From Rhodeus uyekii (lineage: Eukaryota; Chordata; Actinopteri; Cypriniformes; Acheilognathidae): a DNA stretch of 64,000 nt. Under the pieces are notes generated by a model, which searched no databases, was not told where the DNA came from, and saw only the letters and a list, made by a program, of their open reading frames with translations. Below, in pieces: positions 1 to 13,937 of the stretch. Numbering within the stretch: position 1 is the stretch's first letter; the number at the start of each line of letters is the position of its first letter. The stretch spans positions 1,116,001-1,180,000 of the forward strand of contig JAWRVZ010000131.1 of NCBI GenBank assembly GCA_037043235.1, read 5' to 3'. Made by a program: the position numbers and the translations under genes.

Positions 1-526
1 TCATGCCAAACGTCTTCAATGTAAGGATTACGGAGGCCACTGTGCTCTTAGGGACCTTAAGTGCAGCAGAAACTTTTTTGTAACCTTGGCCAGATCTGTG
101 CCTTGCTACAATTCTGTCTCTGAGCTCTTCATGCAGTTCCTTTGACCTCATGATTCTCATTTGCTCTGACATGCACTGTGAGACGTAAGGTCTCATATAG
201 ACAGATGTGTGGCTTTCCTAATCAAGTGCAGTATTGTCAGTAAGTGTCAGTATTGAAGGGACCATCTCTAGGAGGATCAACAGAAATGGACAGCACCTGA
301 GATAAATATATGAGTGTCACAGCAAAGGGTCTGAAAACTTGTTTGATCTGATATTTCAGTTTTTCTTTTTTTAATAAATCAAACAATAAACAAAAATGTC
401 AACAATTCTGTGTTTTTCTGTCAATAAGGGTTGCTGTGTGTACATTAATGAGGAAGAAAATGAACTTGTGAATATTTGTGAACTTGTAAAAATTTAAGGG
501 GGTCTGAACACCTTCCGTACCCACTG

Positions 527-528
<2 letters not shown>
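1..528 (-). mobile_element. Tc1/mariner-like transposon, truncated by the window edge
   Basis: The minus strand from about 150 down to 1 reads MRSKELHEELRDRIVARHRS and GQGYKKVSAALKVPKSTVAS, the helix-turn-helix DNA-binding start of Tc1-like transposases. The plus strand 485-528 ends in the terminal sequence CTTCCGTACCCACTGTA, typical of one terminal inverted repeat of this group. The catalytic part would lie left of the window. A pure TA repeat (533-580) follows at once. Confidence 0.85.

Positions 529-532
<4 letters not shown>

Positions 533-580
<48 letters not shown>
533..580. repeat. (TA)n microsatellite
   Basis: A pure TA dinucleotide run adjoining the end of the Tc1-like element. Confidence 0.98.
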
Positions 581-584
<4 letters not shown>

Positions 585-1337
585 ACACACACTCTGTAAC
601 CCTTGAGTACAAAGTAAGCTGTCTGCACCTGTTACTCCCTCTAATTCTGTTTCAGTTTGTCTCACATCTCGATCCACCAGTGCGCTGCATGTCTTAATGG
701 CAAATCCAACTATGTCAGTGTCTTTGGTTTCTTTCACTTCAAAGTGCCAATTACAGCAAGCCCTATCTTCATCCTCCTCCTCCTCCTCTGTCATCTCTGT
801 ATTATGTTGACTCAAGCTGTGTCTGTCTTAATCAGCTAACACTTGTAACTGATGGAGCTGCTCTCAAAATGAACTTTTCATCACTAATCACACTTATCGC
901 ACCTAATTCTCCTCTCCCTTTCGATCATCTCTCTATCTGGGGCTCTGATGGTACATGCGTTGACATAGGTGTTGTTTTATTGATTGGTCTCAGGAGGCCT
1001 GACTGTAAGTGCCTTTGATTGGCTCTTGATACCCCCTTTCTCTGATTGGAGCGTTCTCATACATCATGCATGATCTTATCATCAAGCCATTTTGCATACC
1101 TGTCAAAGAAGTAAGCTTTTTGACATAATAGCCAATGAGTGAATTGAGATTATATACTGGCCGTAAACATCTCATTTTGTTTTGGAGGTCTCCTTCAATA
1201 GGTAAACTTGCATCCAAGGTTAAAAAAAAATGTTCTCATACAATGCTACAGCAACTCTTTCTCACAGTGTCTGAAACAGTGTGATAAAGGATCCCCCCCC
1301 CCCCACCTTCTGATATAATAATCAGTTAATAATAATC

Positions 1338-1706
1338 AGTTACATTTATATAGCGCTTTTTACCAAGCTCAAAGCGCTTGGGAGGGGGGGGGGGGAATCT
1401 CCTCAACCGCCGGTGTGCAGCATCCACCTGGATGATGCGACAGCAACCTGTGCCAGAACGCTCACCACACACCAGCTAAGGAGAGGAGACAGAGCAATGA
1501 AGCCAATTAATGTAGGGGGGTGATTAGGGGGCCGTGATGGACCAAGGCCAACGGGCAGATTTGGCCAGGGATGCCGGGGTTACACCCCTACTCTTGCGAA
1601 GGACATCCTTGGGATTTTTAATGACCACAGAGAGTCAGGACCTCGGTTTAACGTCTCATCCGAAGGACGGTGCTTGTTGCAGTACAGTGTCCCCATCACT
1701 ATACTG
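1338..1706. repeat. Common teleost interspersed repeat (family name not recalled)
   Basis: The block runs from TATATAGCGCTTTT through ACACACCAGCTAAGGAGAGG to ATTTTTAATGACCACAGAG and CGTCTCATCCGAAGGACGG. It is a widely dispersed fish sequence known to me from other fish genomes. A G run of 12 at 1382-1393 sits inside it. There is no protein-coding content. Confidence 0.6.
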
Positions 1707-2683
1707 ATACACACTATATGATATCCTTCTTTGGTCTGATTTGTCATACTGCCCAGTCTGTTTTAATTGAAAGAAATGGCCAATTCCATTTTTGAATTTC
1801 AGCTCTGGAAGCTACTCAACAAAGTGGAAGAGTGAATTTGGTTTTGCAGCATAGATAACAGTGTCTTCTCGGCATGTCGACAACATGAACCAAACTCTTC
1901 AAGGCCTCAGCTACAACTATAGTGTTTGAGGGCAGGTCAAAGTAGACATTGTTCACAGGCAGACAAAGAAGACAAGGTTGAGATTATGCATATTTTTTAC
2001 AAACCTATGTAGGTTTGTGCAGGAAGTAAAACTGGAGTCTGAGGAGTTACAGACAACTCTTTTCAGGGAGTTCAGAACTGGTTCTTTCTTTTATTTATCA
2101 CTATCATTTATCACTCACTTTGATATTCTAATCTTTGAGGACTATATGTAAAGTTGTTTTAAACTTTAAAACAAATATTTATGTCCCTGTGAACTATATC
2201 TATCTACAGACAATAAAATAAATGTACAGAATAAATGTACAGAAGCTGTCATTGGGGTGGTACAAATATTAGTACCTAAATTGTACTTAGTTGTATCTTT
2301 TGAAAGGGCACTGTCCCATGACAGCTTTTGGAATTTTATTCTGAGAGTGTATTTACACAATTAGCTATCCTTTGTTTCTTTAAATGGACAACATCACTGA
2401 TTTTCAACCCACTTTGTATTATTTTTTTATGTTGTTTTTTTAATTTTATTTTGCACGTTTGGCTATATAGTTCATTGTAATATTAGCAAATGCCAATGTT
2501 TTTTTTAATCTACTCTTTTTTATGTTTTCCTGATGTTTTCCTGATTCCTTAATGTTTTTTTAAACGTTTTCCTTATGTGCATGTGATTGTCTCATTTCAC
2601 ACTCCTTCAGCCTTCCTTTCATCTATTCTTAAATAAACAGGCCATGTTTCTGTCAACCTATCAGCTTTGGCTATCGGTTTTGG

Positions 2684-2684
<1 letters not shown>

Positions 2685-2724
<40 letters not shown>
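2685..2724. repeat. (CT)n microsatellite
   Basis: A pure CT run of about 20 units. Confidence 0.98.
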
Positions 2725-2729
<5 letters not shown>

Positions 2730-3969
2730 GTTCTCTAAGATTGATTTTGTGCTCCTGTCCCTTTAATGTCATTTAAGTGTTACCGTGGGCACTTTTTCCC
2801 TCTGCCAAAAGCCCACCTCAGCACCTTATGAGCTATCAGCAGTAATATAAAAAAGAAAGGAGCAATTTCCTGCAGTAACCACAGCGAACACTTTGCTACA
2901 TGATGCGGATACTTGTTTTACCCCTATGAGGGTTGCGGACTCCATTCTAATGATTAAAGCGGGAACACATGCCTGCAAGGCTTTTTACAATATTACACAT
3001 GCAAGTTCAAAGTGTGGCCAACACTGTGGCAAATCCCTTAGTATAATAGCACATGCATATTGAAATGTACATTTTTTTTTCTCATTGAAAGTTTGGGTGT
3101 GGTTGAAGGGGGGAAAAATAAAAAAGTGCTAGAAGCATATTTCCGGTGCAGTGCATTTTTGTTAGGTCCTAATTAATTGAGCAATTTATAGCACTGTTAG
3201 ATCACAGCACAAAGCGAAATCAGCAGCCCTTTTACCCTGTGGCTAACACAGTTCAAACACTAGAAAATGTTTCATGAAAACAGGAAATAAAAGGCAAGTG
3301 TTGAAGATTAGAGGAAAGATGAAGGGAGAAGGAGAGAAACATGATGGAGTGAACAAGGAAGTTAAACGAGGAGGGGCAGATGGTTTCTGCAAACAGAAAA
3401 AAATAGCTCGCTAAAAGGTTGACCAACCCAGAGGAAAAGATGGAGTAGAGTAAATTGAAAAAGAAATGGTCCATAAAGGTGAAGAGATGAGGCTTGTAGA
3501 GATTTAGTGGAGAGGCCTGAAGATTTCACTCCAGCTAACAGGCCTGAGGGAGGAGGGGCCTTTTGTTTGTTTTGTGTTTCTATGTGTTGTGCTTTCACTG
3601 AAAAGGCTGCATTAACTGTATTAACCCATTCATAGAGTATAAGGTTTATTAATTTGTTGAGGCTACATTGGCTCGAATAAACTGAACCTGTCATGTAAAC
3701 GAATATACATCCAAAATCCACATGATGCAATATTTTATGATGATCGGTGAATATTTATGTAATAAGATTTGCTTTTCAGAATTATAATTATTAGTGGTGG
3801 TAAGGTATAAATGAACCCCAAACACCCCTAGCAATGGAAGATAAATAAACTAGTCTTCTTCCTGATTTTGAATAGGAAACATTAAATACTCTCCTGTCAC
3901 AATCTGAAAATTAAACCCTGAAAATAAATCTTCAGAATGGCATTCATTCTGCTAACAATCAGAAAACAA

Positions 3970-4290
3970 CATTTTTACACTGCTATTCAAAAGAATTAAA
4001 AATAACTGTTTTCTATTTTAGTATATTTAAAAGAAAAAATCTGTTCTGAAATTTTAGCATCATTATTCCAGTATTTCAGTCACATGAGCCACATGAAATC
4101 ATTCTAATATGATGAACTGCTGCTCAAGAAACATTTTTGAAAACAGTTCAAAATGCTGCTCAGCACTTTTATGGATACATTTTCTTTGATGAATAGAAAG
4201 TTCAAACAGTATTACATTTCAGATGTATGTCACTTTCAATACATTTTTATGCATTTTTGCAAAAGAAACATAAATCGTACTGACTTTTTA
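3970..4290 (-). repeat. Interspersed repeat family A, copy 1
   Basis: A non-coding dispersed repeat recognised by blocks such as ATCATTCTAATATGATGA, GCTGCTCAAGAAACATTT and TTGATGAATAGAAAGTTCAA. The same blocks recur, in either orientation, near 12130, 22408, 45117, 54100, 55650 and 63137, so the family is supported within this window. It resembles an abundant cyprinid DNA-transposon derivative. Confidence 0.65.
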
Positions 4291-4412
4291 ACAGCACTAT
4301 ATATCCTATTATATTGTAGCAATTTTCCCACTGGCAAGTTTTTTTTTTTTTTATGAAAAAGTCTTATTTTTTTATGTATTGTTGCATTTACGTGTCTGCT
4401 GATAAATATTAG

Positions 4413-4545
4413 CCTTAACATATGCTTCCCCACATGGTTCGAGCGCATCAGTATCATGGTGATCCTGCTGAACTGCGTCACTCTGGGAATGTACCAGCCC
4501 TGCGAGAACATCGACTGCACCTCAGAGCGCTGTCAGATTTTACAG
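4413..4545 (+). CDS. cacna1i: cacna1i exon: domain I S1
   Basis: The frame reads ...WFERISMVILLNC-type S1 sequence followed by GMYQPCENIDCTSERC, the S1-S2 extracellular cysteine loop typical of Cav3 channels. The donor is CAG|GTCAGT after 4545. The start is less certain: the only usable acceptor near the homologous boundary is the AG at 4411-4412, which has a weak pyrimidine tract. It would give LNICFPTWFE, where relatives have a VCNPWFE-like stretch. Confidence 0.88.
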
Positions 4546-5629
4546 GTCAGTATGGACATATACACACAGACTAGCTCTTTTCCAAAACCCAGCGAGCAAC
4601 CTATTAAGACAGCGTTGCACATTTTGTCAGATTGCCCAGCCATGGAACAACATTAGGCAACAACTCTTGTCACACTTTTGATTTCAATAGATTAATATGT
4701 TTCAAAGTTTAAAAAGTGTGACACTCCAGTAATCATATTATTCTAGTAATTGTATTACATGAAATGTGTTTTATAATGAGTTTCTCTCACTTTGTCTGTT
4801 GTCTACGTTTTTAACATTATATCTAAAATAGTACTGTATTTAGTATGTAGTACCTCAAAAGTACCACAAAAAAAATCTAAATTTACTCTGTTAGCGCACA
4901 TTATTAGTCTTTTGGTGAACAATTAATCCGTGCAAGTTAATACACAGGACAAATTTAGTTTGTTGTGATATTCTTTAATCAAATAATAAACAAAATTGCT
5001 TCCATTCTGGAATGGTTTTATTAAAATGACCTTCACATTAGAAGCATGCCTTAAAATGTTGCCTCCATAGGCAGGCCAATAGGTTTTGGAATGGCAAATC
5101 TGTCTTTATCCGTTTTCAGATATATAAAATCAACCTGATGCAAAACACCAACCCTGAATGTCATATGTCAAAATACAGTTATTGATATCATTTGAAATGA
5201 GTTTAAGGTTCATACACAGATTCCCAGCCTGTCTATTTTCCTTTTGGTGCAATGAATATGGTATAGTAATTTTGGTGCATAAACAACATAAATGTATCAC
5301 AAATTGAAGTCACAGCATTCAAATCTAGCAATGCATAAGTAGCAATGTCAGATTCATGAACAAATCATCTATTTGAGTGAATCTGTATGATCCATTTTAC
5401 AGACTCTGATAAGGTTGTAGCCATTACTGCTTACTGATGGCGTTATGAGTGAGTAATGACTTAAATTTGGGTCTCATCTTTTCTTTTTAAGCTTAAAAGT
5501 CGTTCATTGCAATTGGAGGGAAAAATCAACCAGTCAAATTCTTCAAAGTTATTTCTTTTGTGACCTATGGAAAACAAAAATCATTTATGTGGGTACATAA
5601 TATATGTAATATAAACCTTGGTATATTGG

Positions 5630-5674
<45 letters not shown>

Positions 5675-8600
5675 ATATATTGGTATAAATCTTGGTATCT
5701 TATAAGTAAAACGGCTCTTGCCAGACCCCATCTCATCAATATGAGATGAATTTATATGCTCCTGTTCTTGAAGTGTCCTACAACCTACAACCATCTAAAT
5801 AAAGGGATGGTTGTAGGTTGGAGATTTTGACTTCTGTCTACACTTGTGAACACCCTTTTTGCAACACCATTTAGATTCATAAGCCCTGTGTTTTGCATAA
5901 TTAAGAAACAGACCGATTTGATGCCAAAACTTACTAATGTAACTAATTTAAATTTTACAAGTATGAAAAAATATAGGCAAGGCACTTTAAGCCATCTTAT
6001 ATGCTTTTACTCTGAGAGATGAGTTATTGAGATCTTTTCCTAATTACTAGGCTTTCCACCAAATCTGACAAGTTTTATCGCAATTCACAATAAGTTCCTA
6101 CAGTGCAATGCCCAATTAAGAGATAATGCTGACTGTGGGCTTAGATGTCTGCCTTACCTGTAAAAGTTGCATACATTAAGCCCGGCCAGAGGCATCAGAC
6201 AGCAGCTTTACCTTCTCATAGGTGCAGCTGAAATGGAGTGAGAGCCATGACTCAATATTTTTATCAGCCAAGATGGCTGACAGCATTCCCTCTGTGAGCT
6301 CTCTCTGTTTAAAGCTGTACTTTCATTGTGTAAAAAGAGTTTTAAAGAGAGAAATGCAAAAGAAATTCTGTGATGCATTTTCTCACATTAGCTTTTTGGA
6401 TTCACTGCAAAACAAAAAGACAGGGTTGAAATGCAAACTGTGTGGGCAGGAATGAGAGTCTGTCTCTCTCCTGCTTGCTGTGTGTGTACGGACTCGTATA
6501 GAGAGCCATATGTCATGTATGGCGTGTGGAAGAAGGTAGCTTTAGAGGAAGCGTCCTCTTGGCGGCAGGATGTTTGCGTCCTCTGGTCCCACAGGGGATC
6601 TTAAACCAGTGTTGTTTTGCTCGCTTACACTGCCGGTTTCAAACTCTCCGTTTCTCATGCAGGCGGCTGTCCAAATTGGCATTGTTGCACAATGGCCTCC
6701 TCTCTGTATCACACATACACACACTGGTGTGAAACAAAACCTGTATCAGCTCTACTTGGCACCTGAGGACATGCAAAGTGACTAAGGGCACAACATAACA
6801 AACTGCACACGTGTTCAAGAAAATTATGCTTCTCATATCGTTATAATTATCCCCACAGGGTTGAACTTAAAAACTAAACGAGTGACCAATGTGAGAAAAA
6901 CAAAGTCATTGATGAGGGTGATTGCAGCCTGACTGGTCTGTGTAATCAGTCATTGAAATCCCAGCTATCTGTGGTGTCGTAATGAGAACACAGTGGGGCT
7001 TTGACAGTGACAATTTGAGTGTTTTTAAGGAGCTAATTAACAGCCCTCTTAAAGTCTGTGTACTCGGGCAAATCAATTGTTTATGAAAGAAACACTTTCT
7101 GTCATGCCTATTATCTACTCTGATTGTCAGTCATCTCAGCATTGGTTGGGAAATGAGATCCGGGGCTGGTCTTCAAGGGTCAGGTGAAGTGAGTGTGAAC
7201 AGGCTGGGTGTTGACTGGACTTCAAAATCAATTGTTCATTTACTCAAGGGTTCTTGAGGGACCTTTCGTTTCAGGCTCATTCAGCTTTTGACCTCTCTCA
7301 GGATCTCATTAGCTCTCATTGGCATTCAGACATAATGTTTTAGAAAAATGTTGCTATGCAAGACATTGCTAAGTATTTCGATCACTATGTCCTTCCCCGA
7401 GTAAATCTGAATGATCAATGATCTATCTTGACTATTTGTTTATCTGTCATTATGAACAAGATGTAGAGAGTGGTATACTAATTATCTTGTATAAGTTAAA
7501 ATAATCTGTTCCCTTTCAAGAAGAGGTCGCTAAGAGGAATGCCTCCGCCATTACTGGTCTTTGAAGCATGAGTCTAAACACGACAATGAACTTGACAATA
7601 CGCTTTTATTTCTACTTTTGGCTTACTGATGGTTCAGCATCAGAGGCAGGCTATGAATGACAATACACCCTTAAATTTTCGAGTTGCTGGCTCCCTTTGA
7701 GCCTCCATGGAACTGCCCTGGGGATGGAACACAGGTAGCAATGAATTATAGGCTCTCCTTCTTGAGCCCCTTCTGATGGATCAAGTTTGGCCTGAACCCC
7801 AGATATATTTAGTATGTATAAGTTGTGGTCACATCATTCAAAGAGTAAACCGAAAGTACTGTGAATGTTGTTATCATTTATCTGCTTTTGTCAATAATTA
7901 CCATAATAGTGTATCCACTCCTCAACAGCTCTGCTAGAAGAACAATTGCAAGTTTTAGGTTCTCTTAGAGTCTCCTTGTCAGATATCCTGAGCGTAGGAC
8001 ATCAATAGGCCTCCTCTCAGTTTGAGAGTCGTCATACTGAGGCCTTCCCCCCTAGAGCTAGGCTATGTTTACTAAGTTAGGCCATATGTGAGCATTGTCA
8101 GGCCTCCTCTTGCTAGAGAGAGCTGTCTGTATTGAGGCTTCTGCCCTCCAGAGCTCCTCTAGGATTGCAATTGAGAATTGCAGGCTAGATATCCTGAGTG
8201 TGGGGTGCTGGCAGGTCTCCTCTCAATTTAGTAAGATTGTCATACTGAATCCTCCGCTTCTAGAGCTTGGCTATGTTTAATAAGGTGATAGGCGCTCTGT
8301 GAGCCTTTAACTTTCTTGAGGCCTCTGCTCCCTTAAGCTCATCTGGGATAGAGACTGTAAGTGGTAGGTTCACTGTTAGGTATTCTCTCAATTTAGAGAG
8401 TCATCATGCTGTGGCCTCTGCTCCTAGAGCTTGGCTATGTTTACCAGGTTGGTAGCTTCCTGTGAGCCTCGTTGGCTACTGTGAGCATTGTCAGGCTTCC
8501 ACTGATTAGATAGAGTTTTCTTTGTTGAGCCCTCCTTGTAAACTGTTTTGAGTGCAAGGCATGGTTAGGTCTCCTCTTGATTCTCCTCTAGGTCTCCTCA

Positions 8601-11600
8601 TAATGCTGAGGCCTCCACTCCTAGAGCTCTGGTAAGGTTACAATAAGCCTTCTTAGCTACTGCAATTGTTGATAGGCTGCCTCTCGCTAGAGTGAGTTTT
8701 CTGAGAATTTCTTTTTTTTGAGGCCTCAGTTCTTTGAGCTCTGCTCAGGTTTGCCAATGTGTTAGGCTCTCTTTGAGCCTCCTTTGCTACTGTGTGTGTC
8801 TTCAGGCCTCCTCTTGCTAAAAAGTTATATTTTTTGAGACCTATGCTCCCTTTGCTCTACTGAAACAGCAATTGTGAGTGGTAGACTCTCTGAGAACCTT
8901 CTTGTAAACTGCCTTTAGTGTTGGGCATTGTTAGGTGTCCTTGATTTAGAGGTCTATCATCCTAGAGCTCGGCAAGGCAGTGGGGGTAGTATGCTAGGTT
9001 GATTGGCTCTCTGGGAGTCTCCCTGAGTTCTGACTTCAAGTGTGGAGTGTTGTTAGGCTTCTTCTCATTATGAGAGTAAATGTTTTGGGGTCTCCACTCT
9101 GCGGAGCTTCACAAGCTAGTGAACTGAGTTTAGCTTCTTTAAGCTTTCTCTGTATTGCCCGTGGGTTAGACTGTTGCTTAGGCCTCCCTTTTTGTGGCCT
9201 CCACTTTTCAGGGCTGCCTTAACACTCAAGTTCTGGGTGCTGGGTTCTCTTTGTGGCTCCTTGGACGATGGCCTGAATATGAGTATGCTGCTTCTCTTTG
9301 GAGTCATCCTGCTGAGGCCTCCGTTCATGAGAAGCTCCTGTCTATGATCAATGCTGGTTTCTGATCCCCATAGTCACCCCTAGGGAACGCAGCACAAGTT
9401 CCCTTTCAAAAGGGACAATTTTAGGTTACGAATGTAACCCTGGTTCGCCGAAAATAGGGAATAAGATGCATCCCTTTGTCATGCTTCCAGCATTCAGACA
9501 AGAAGTGAATGAAGTATTGCACAGGTGATCTTTTATACGGTCGCACCAGTGAAGAAATCATATTCTTCCATGTATTAATGTCAAGTTCATTGTCATGTTT
9601 AGACTCATGCTTCAAACACCAGTATTGCCAGAGGCATCCCCCAAAGCAACCCCTAGAGGACACAGCGTCTAATTCCCTATTTTCAGGGAACCATGGTTAC
9701 ATGCGTAACCTGAAATGTTTTCCTGTCTTGTCTATCTATTGTTCTCTCGGTTCATCTATCATTCTCTCATTATTTCTCATTATAGTATCTAACATTCTAT
9801 CTATATCGCTCTTTCTGTCAAACAGTGGCTTTTCCTATCTCTCAAAAGTACTAGCCACCTTTGATTTACATAGGAATCACAATTTGCAGAAATAATTTAT
9901 ATTAAAAATTTGTTTGCCGCTTGTTGAATCTGACACCCAGCTGATGAAAAAAACATTCTCGGAAAGTCATGATAATAGCCCAGTGTAAAGCCATTTATTT
10001 CCAGTTGCCACAGTTCACTTTGCAATTCATCCATTAGGTTAAATAACTAATCTAATTAAATGCTGGATCCTTTTTACACACTTTTTTTTACTTTATCTTT
10101 TTATCTTTTATTTCAATAATTATTATTTATTTTTAAATAATTTAATATTTTAATATTTTTCATTATCATTATCATTAAGAATCGATTTCATTTACAATTT
10201 GAAGATTTGCATTGAAAGTTGGTGGCATTGGGGAGCCACATTCTCATTATAGAGAGCATCTAATTAGACAAATCTCTGTAGGGATTTTTCAACTTTTAAG
10301 AGTACCATATAGGCCAAAATCTCAAAGCCACAAAACCCTATGGGGGTTTCATGGGCTGTGCCAAAACACACACTAGTTATATACAAGTTATTATTGATCT
10401 CCCTTTCTCTGTCTTTTAGGCATTTGATGCATTTATCTACATGTTCTTTGCACTGGAGATGGTGGTGAAGATGGTGGCTCTAGGGATCTTTGGCCATCGC
10501 TGTTATCTTGGCGATACTTGGAACAGACTGGACTTTTTCATCGTCATGGCAGGGTAAGGGTTTTCCTTCCATCTTCCCTGACATACCATCCATGTAGCTG
10601 CAGGTGAATCTGGAGCTATAGTGACCCTGAGTGGGTTTATTTTATCTAAGTAGAGACATCTGTATTCTGTGAACTTTATTGATGGACATTTCAATTAATT
10701 TGTTCTGAGAAAATGGCTCATGTAGAATATGACTAAATGTTTGTAATTGTGAAGTTCTTCTCTAAAAGGCTTTTACTTCATGTTTACCTTCAGAATGCCC
10801 TTGCTGGGATTTTTATTTGTTCTATTGTCTGTCCAGACCAAACCCTTCAAGCCACAGTCCTTCAGATCTCACATATGTCGATTACAAGTATCCCACATGT
10901 TGTTTTGATGCTATTTTCAAGATCTTACACTTTTCAATGCCAAAAAGAGAAGGGAAAACTGCTATGAGATTATTCATTTGCCAAACTTTTCCTGATGTTA
11001 GTTAAGGGACTGAGCAAAAACACAGCCATAATGTGATACAGGTTGTTAATGTTCTATTATGTACTACCTTAATTGGCCATGACCAATGTGTACCATAATT
11101 TTCTTTCTTTTCCTTCATAGAGCACATTAAGCTATTCTTCTCTACTTTTCTCTCATTTAAATGTGCATCTAAGTACAATAGGGTAGTACAGGGTTTATAT
11201 CGGTGAGCTGCCCCATCCTAGGTTACTCTCAGGTTTGGCAGGATTCACTGAGTGAAATATTGGACTCATTAGAGCATGATGGGCATTAATGTGGCCTTGC
11301 CTAATGACAGACATTAGTTTGTTCCATGCCTGTATTCATGGTGTAAAACATATCATATACACACACATTGTTGTGAGTAATTTTGTGATTTGTGATAGAC
11401 ACTTTAGCAAGGTGCATTTGTTCAAATTGTCCATTAAACCAGCTTAATGTAGTTTTTTGGGATTCCAGGCTGGCCAGACTAGTTATAATCTGATGTATAT
11501 AACTAGTCTAATCTGATGGTTTCTGAGCAAGAAAACCTTAAAAACCACAGAGAGCATGATTTGAACACTTCTTTCTTCTGGTTTAGTTAGTTGGAAGCCA

Positions 11601-13312
11601 AACCCTTCAAAAGACAGAAATATCTAAATATAAACATGCTGGTCCTGAGCTGATACACTTCTTATAGTTCAGCACAGATTAGTTTAGCCTCCATGGCTTA
11701 TGTCTTAAGTGGATATAAACAGGTAGGGCAAAATAAAATCAGATCTGTGCATTAGACATTGGGAACTCAGACACATTTTTGGGCATTTTAGTGTTACTCT
11801 GTTATGCTGTGTTCAGTTTACAGTTGCGCCCTGAGCTCAATTCTGAGGAAAAGTCAGGAGAGAGTCAACTTCAGATTGGACATACTATAGATTGGGGACA
11901 CTCTCCAGGTAGAATGACAGCACTTAAAGGCAGCAACAGTTAGAGAAATGCTTGACAAGAAACATTTTCCTAAGTTGAATATTCCTTGACCATGTTTATA
12001 TGCACATGATAATTCAGATTACATCTGAACCTGATAAATAAACAGCCCAATTAAACTAATATATTAGTTTCATGACATACACAGTTCAAAAGTGTGGTGT
12101 ATGTAAAAGTATTAATGTTTTTGAGAAGATGCCGCTTGTCACTAAGGCTGCATTTGTTTGGTCAACCACACAGTAAATGTTGAAATAATGTTGAAATATT
12201 GCATTTTAAATAACAGTTTTCAGTTGTATTTCAATAATATTTTAAAATTTAATTTATTCCTGTGATGGCGAAGCTGAATTTTCAGCATTATCACATGAAC
12301 TGTCAGAAATCATTCTAATATGATGATTTTGTCACAGTCGCGTCTCGTCTTTTCACTTCCGGGTTTCCCCGTGTCTCCCCATTCCTTTCCACGCCTGTCT
12401 AGTTGTTGATTACCCATTTAGTTCGCCACCTTTCTGTAATCTCCTCGTGTATTTAAACCCTCATGTTCGCCCATGTCATGGTCAGTCTTGGAATATAATG
12501 ATCTACGTTCTGAGTGTGTGGATGTCTGCTCCGTGTTTTGCACCCTTGCCTGCTGTTTCTGTTTGCATTTTGATTAAAGTGTGTTTGGTTTATACTCCGA
12601 GTCTCTCCGCATCACGCACTCGCGCAGTGGTAGCGCTAAGAGGAACGACAGAGTGTTACAGATTTGATGCTCAAGAAACATTTCTTGTAATGTTGAAAAC
12701 AGTTGTGCTGCTTAATATTTCTGTGGAAACCGTGTTGGCTTTTTTCATAAATCATGTGAAATTGTAGAAGTCTTTACTGCCACTTTTGGTCAATTTATTG
12801 TATCTTTGCTGAATTTAACTTGTATTATAAAATTAATTGAATTTATTGGTTATCTTGTTGCATTGTTACTCATAGAATTAAATTGTTTGTCAATTCACAA
12901 AGCTGTATCCTTTCTCTTTAATAAGACACCTGCACTTGTTTTTCTTTCAGAGTTGTGATACTTCTGGGTGCAAACATAAAAAATTGTTCTCAAAGTAAGA
13001 CCTAACAGCGAATGAATTTAATAATGAAATCCAAATGGAATATGTAACTAACGTGTTCATTTGCACTTTTTGAGTGGTGGAATTTAAAAGATGCTGGAGC
13101 TCAACAAGCATGATGCATCACCCATAAGCAAATAAAACGCCATTAGTGCAGATTTTAATGAGACCCTATGACTTCCAGGACGTTTAACCAAGTAAAGTCG
13201 AAATGTTTCCAAGTACCACCTGAGGTACTTGCACACCTGGTTGGTAAACACTGGATGAAAGGCCTGTTACATCAAGTCCTCTCCTGTGTGTGTTTTCTGT
13301 GTGGTGGGATAT

Positions 13313-13364
<52 letters not shown>

Positions 13365-13542
13365 TATTTTCTAACCGACTTTGCCTAATCCTTCTGTTGT
13401 GTTGTGGGTGAAGTCAGTGAAGCTATCTCCAACTATACACCCAGATTACATGTCTCTTTCTCCACATTTTTCCCATCCCTCTCTTTTTCTCCCTCACAGA
13501 CAGCCTCAGCTCAGATTGCCTTACTGCTTTTTTTAGTCGCTA

Positions 13543-13582
<40 letters not shown>

Positions 13583-13855
13583 TCTCTCTCTCTTCTGTCC
13601 ACACACCTACAGAAGAGTTATCATTTTTGCAGTCTCATTTCACAAGATGCACACAACAGCACACACACACAAACATATACACTCCATGCATTAACACTCT
13701 ATAAGACTGACGGTACATGAAAGTAAGGGAGATGAATGGAGAACAGGAAAAAGAGGCTGCAGCAAAAAGTGAACAATTAGAGAGAGGCTGCCCGTCGGCA
13801 GGTAGCTAATTACTCTTACAGACACACACTCTGATTGATGTGCAGTGAAACAGAC

Positions 13856-13937
<82 letters not shown>

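Larger units (their letters stand above)
529..4412. other. Upstream intron of cacna1i (right part)
   Basis: No coding exon was recognised. It holds a TA repeat (533-580), a common teleost repeat (about 1338-1706), a CT repeat (2685-2724) and a family A repeat copy (about 3970-4290). The rest is AT-rich with no recognised feature. The first coding exon of cacna1i is expected upstream of the window. Confidence 0.6.
4546..10419. other. cacna1i intron
   Basis: It contains a TA repeat (5635-5672), a perfect hairpin (5781-5820) and the large degenerate tandem-repeat region with MITE-like ends (about 7505-9712). No exon was seen. Confidence 0.6.

Noticed and set aside
399..815. 138-codon minus-strand ORF
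   Set aside because: It runs through a TA microsatellite and the terminal repeat of a Tc1-like element; no protein family is recognisable.
1382..1393. G run as a G-quadruplex or regulatory site
   Set aside because: It is a single homopolymer run inside a dispersed repeat, without the separated G tracts of a stable quadruplex motif.
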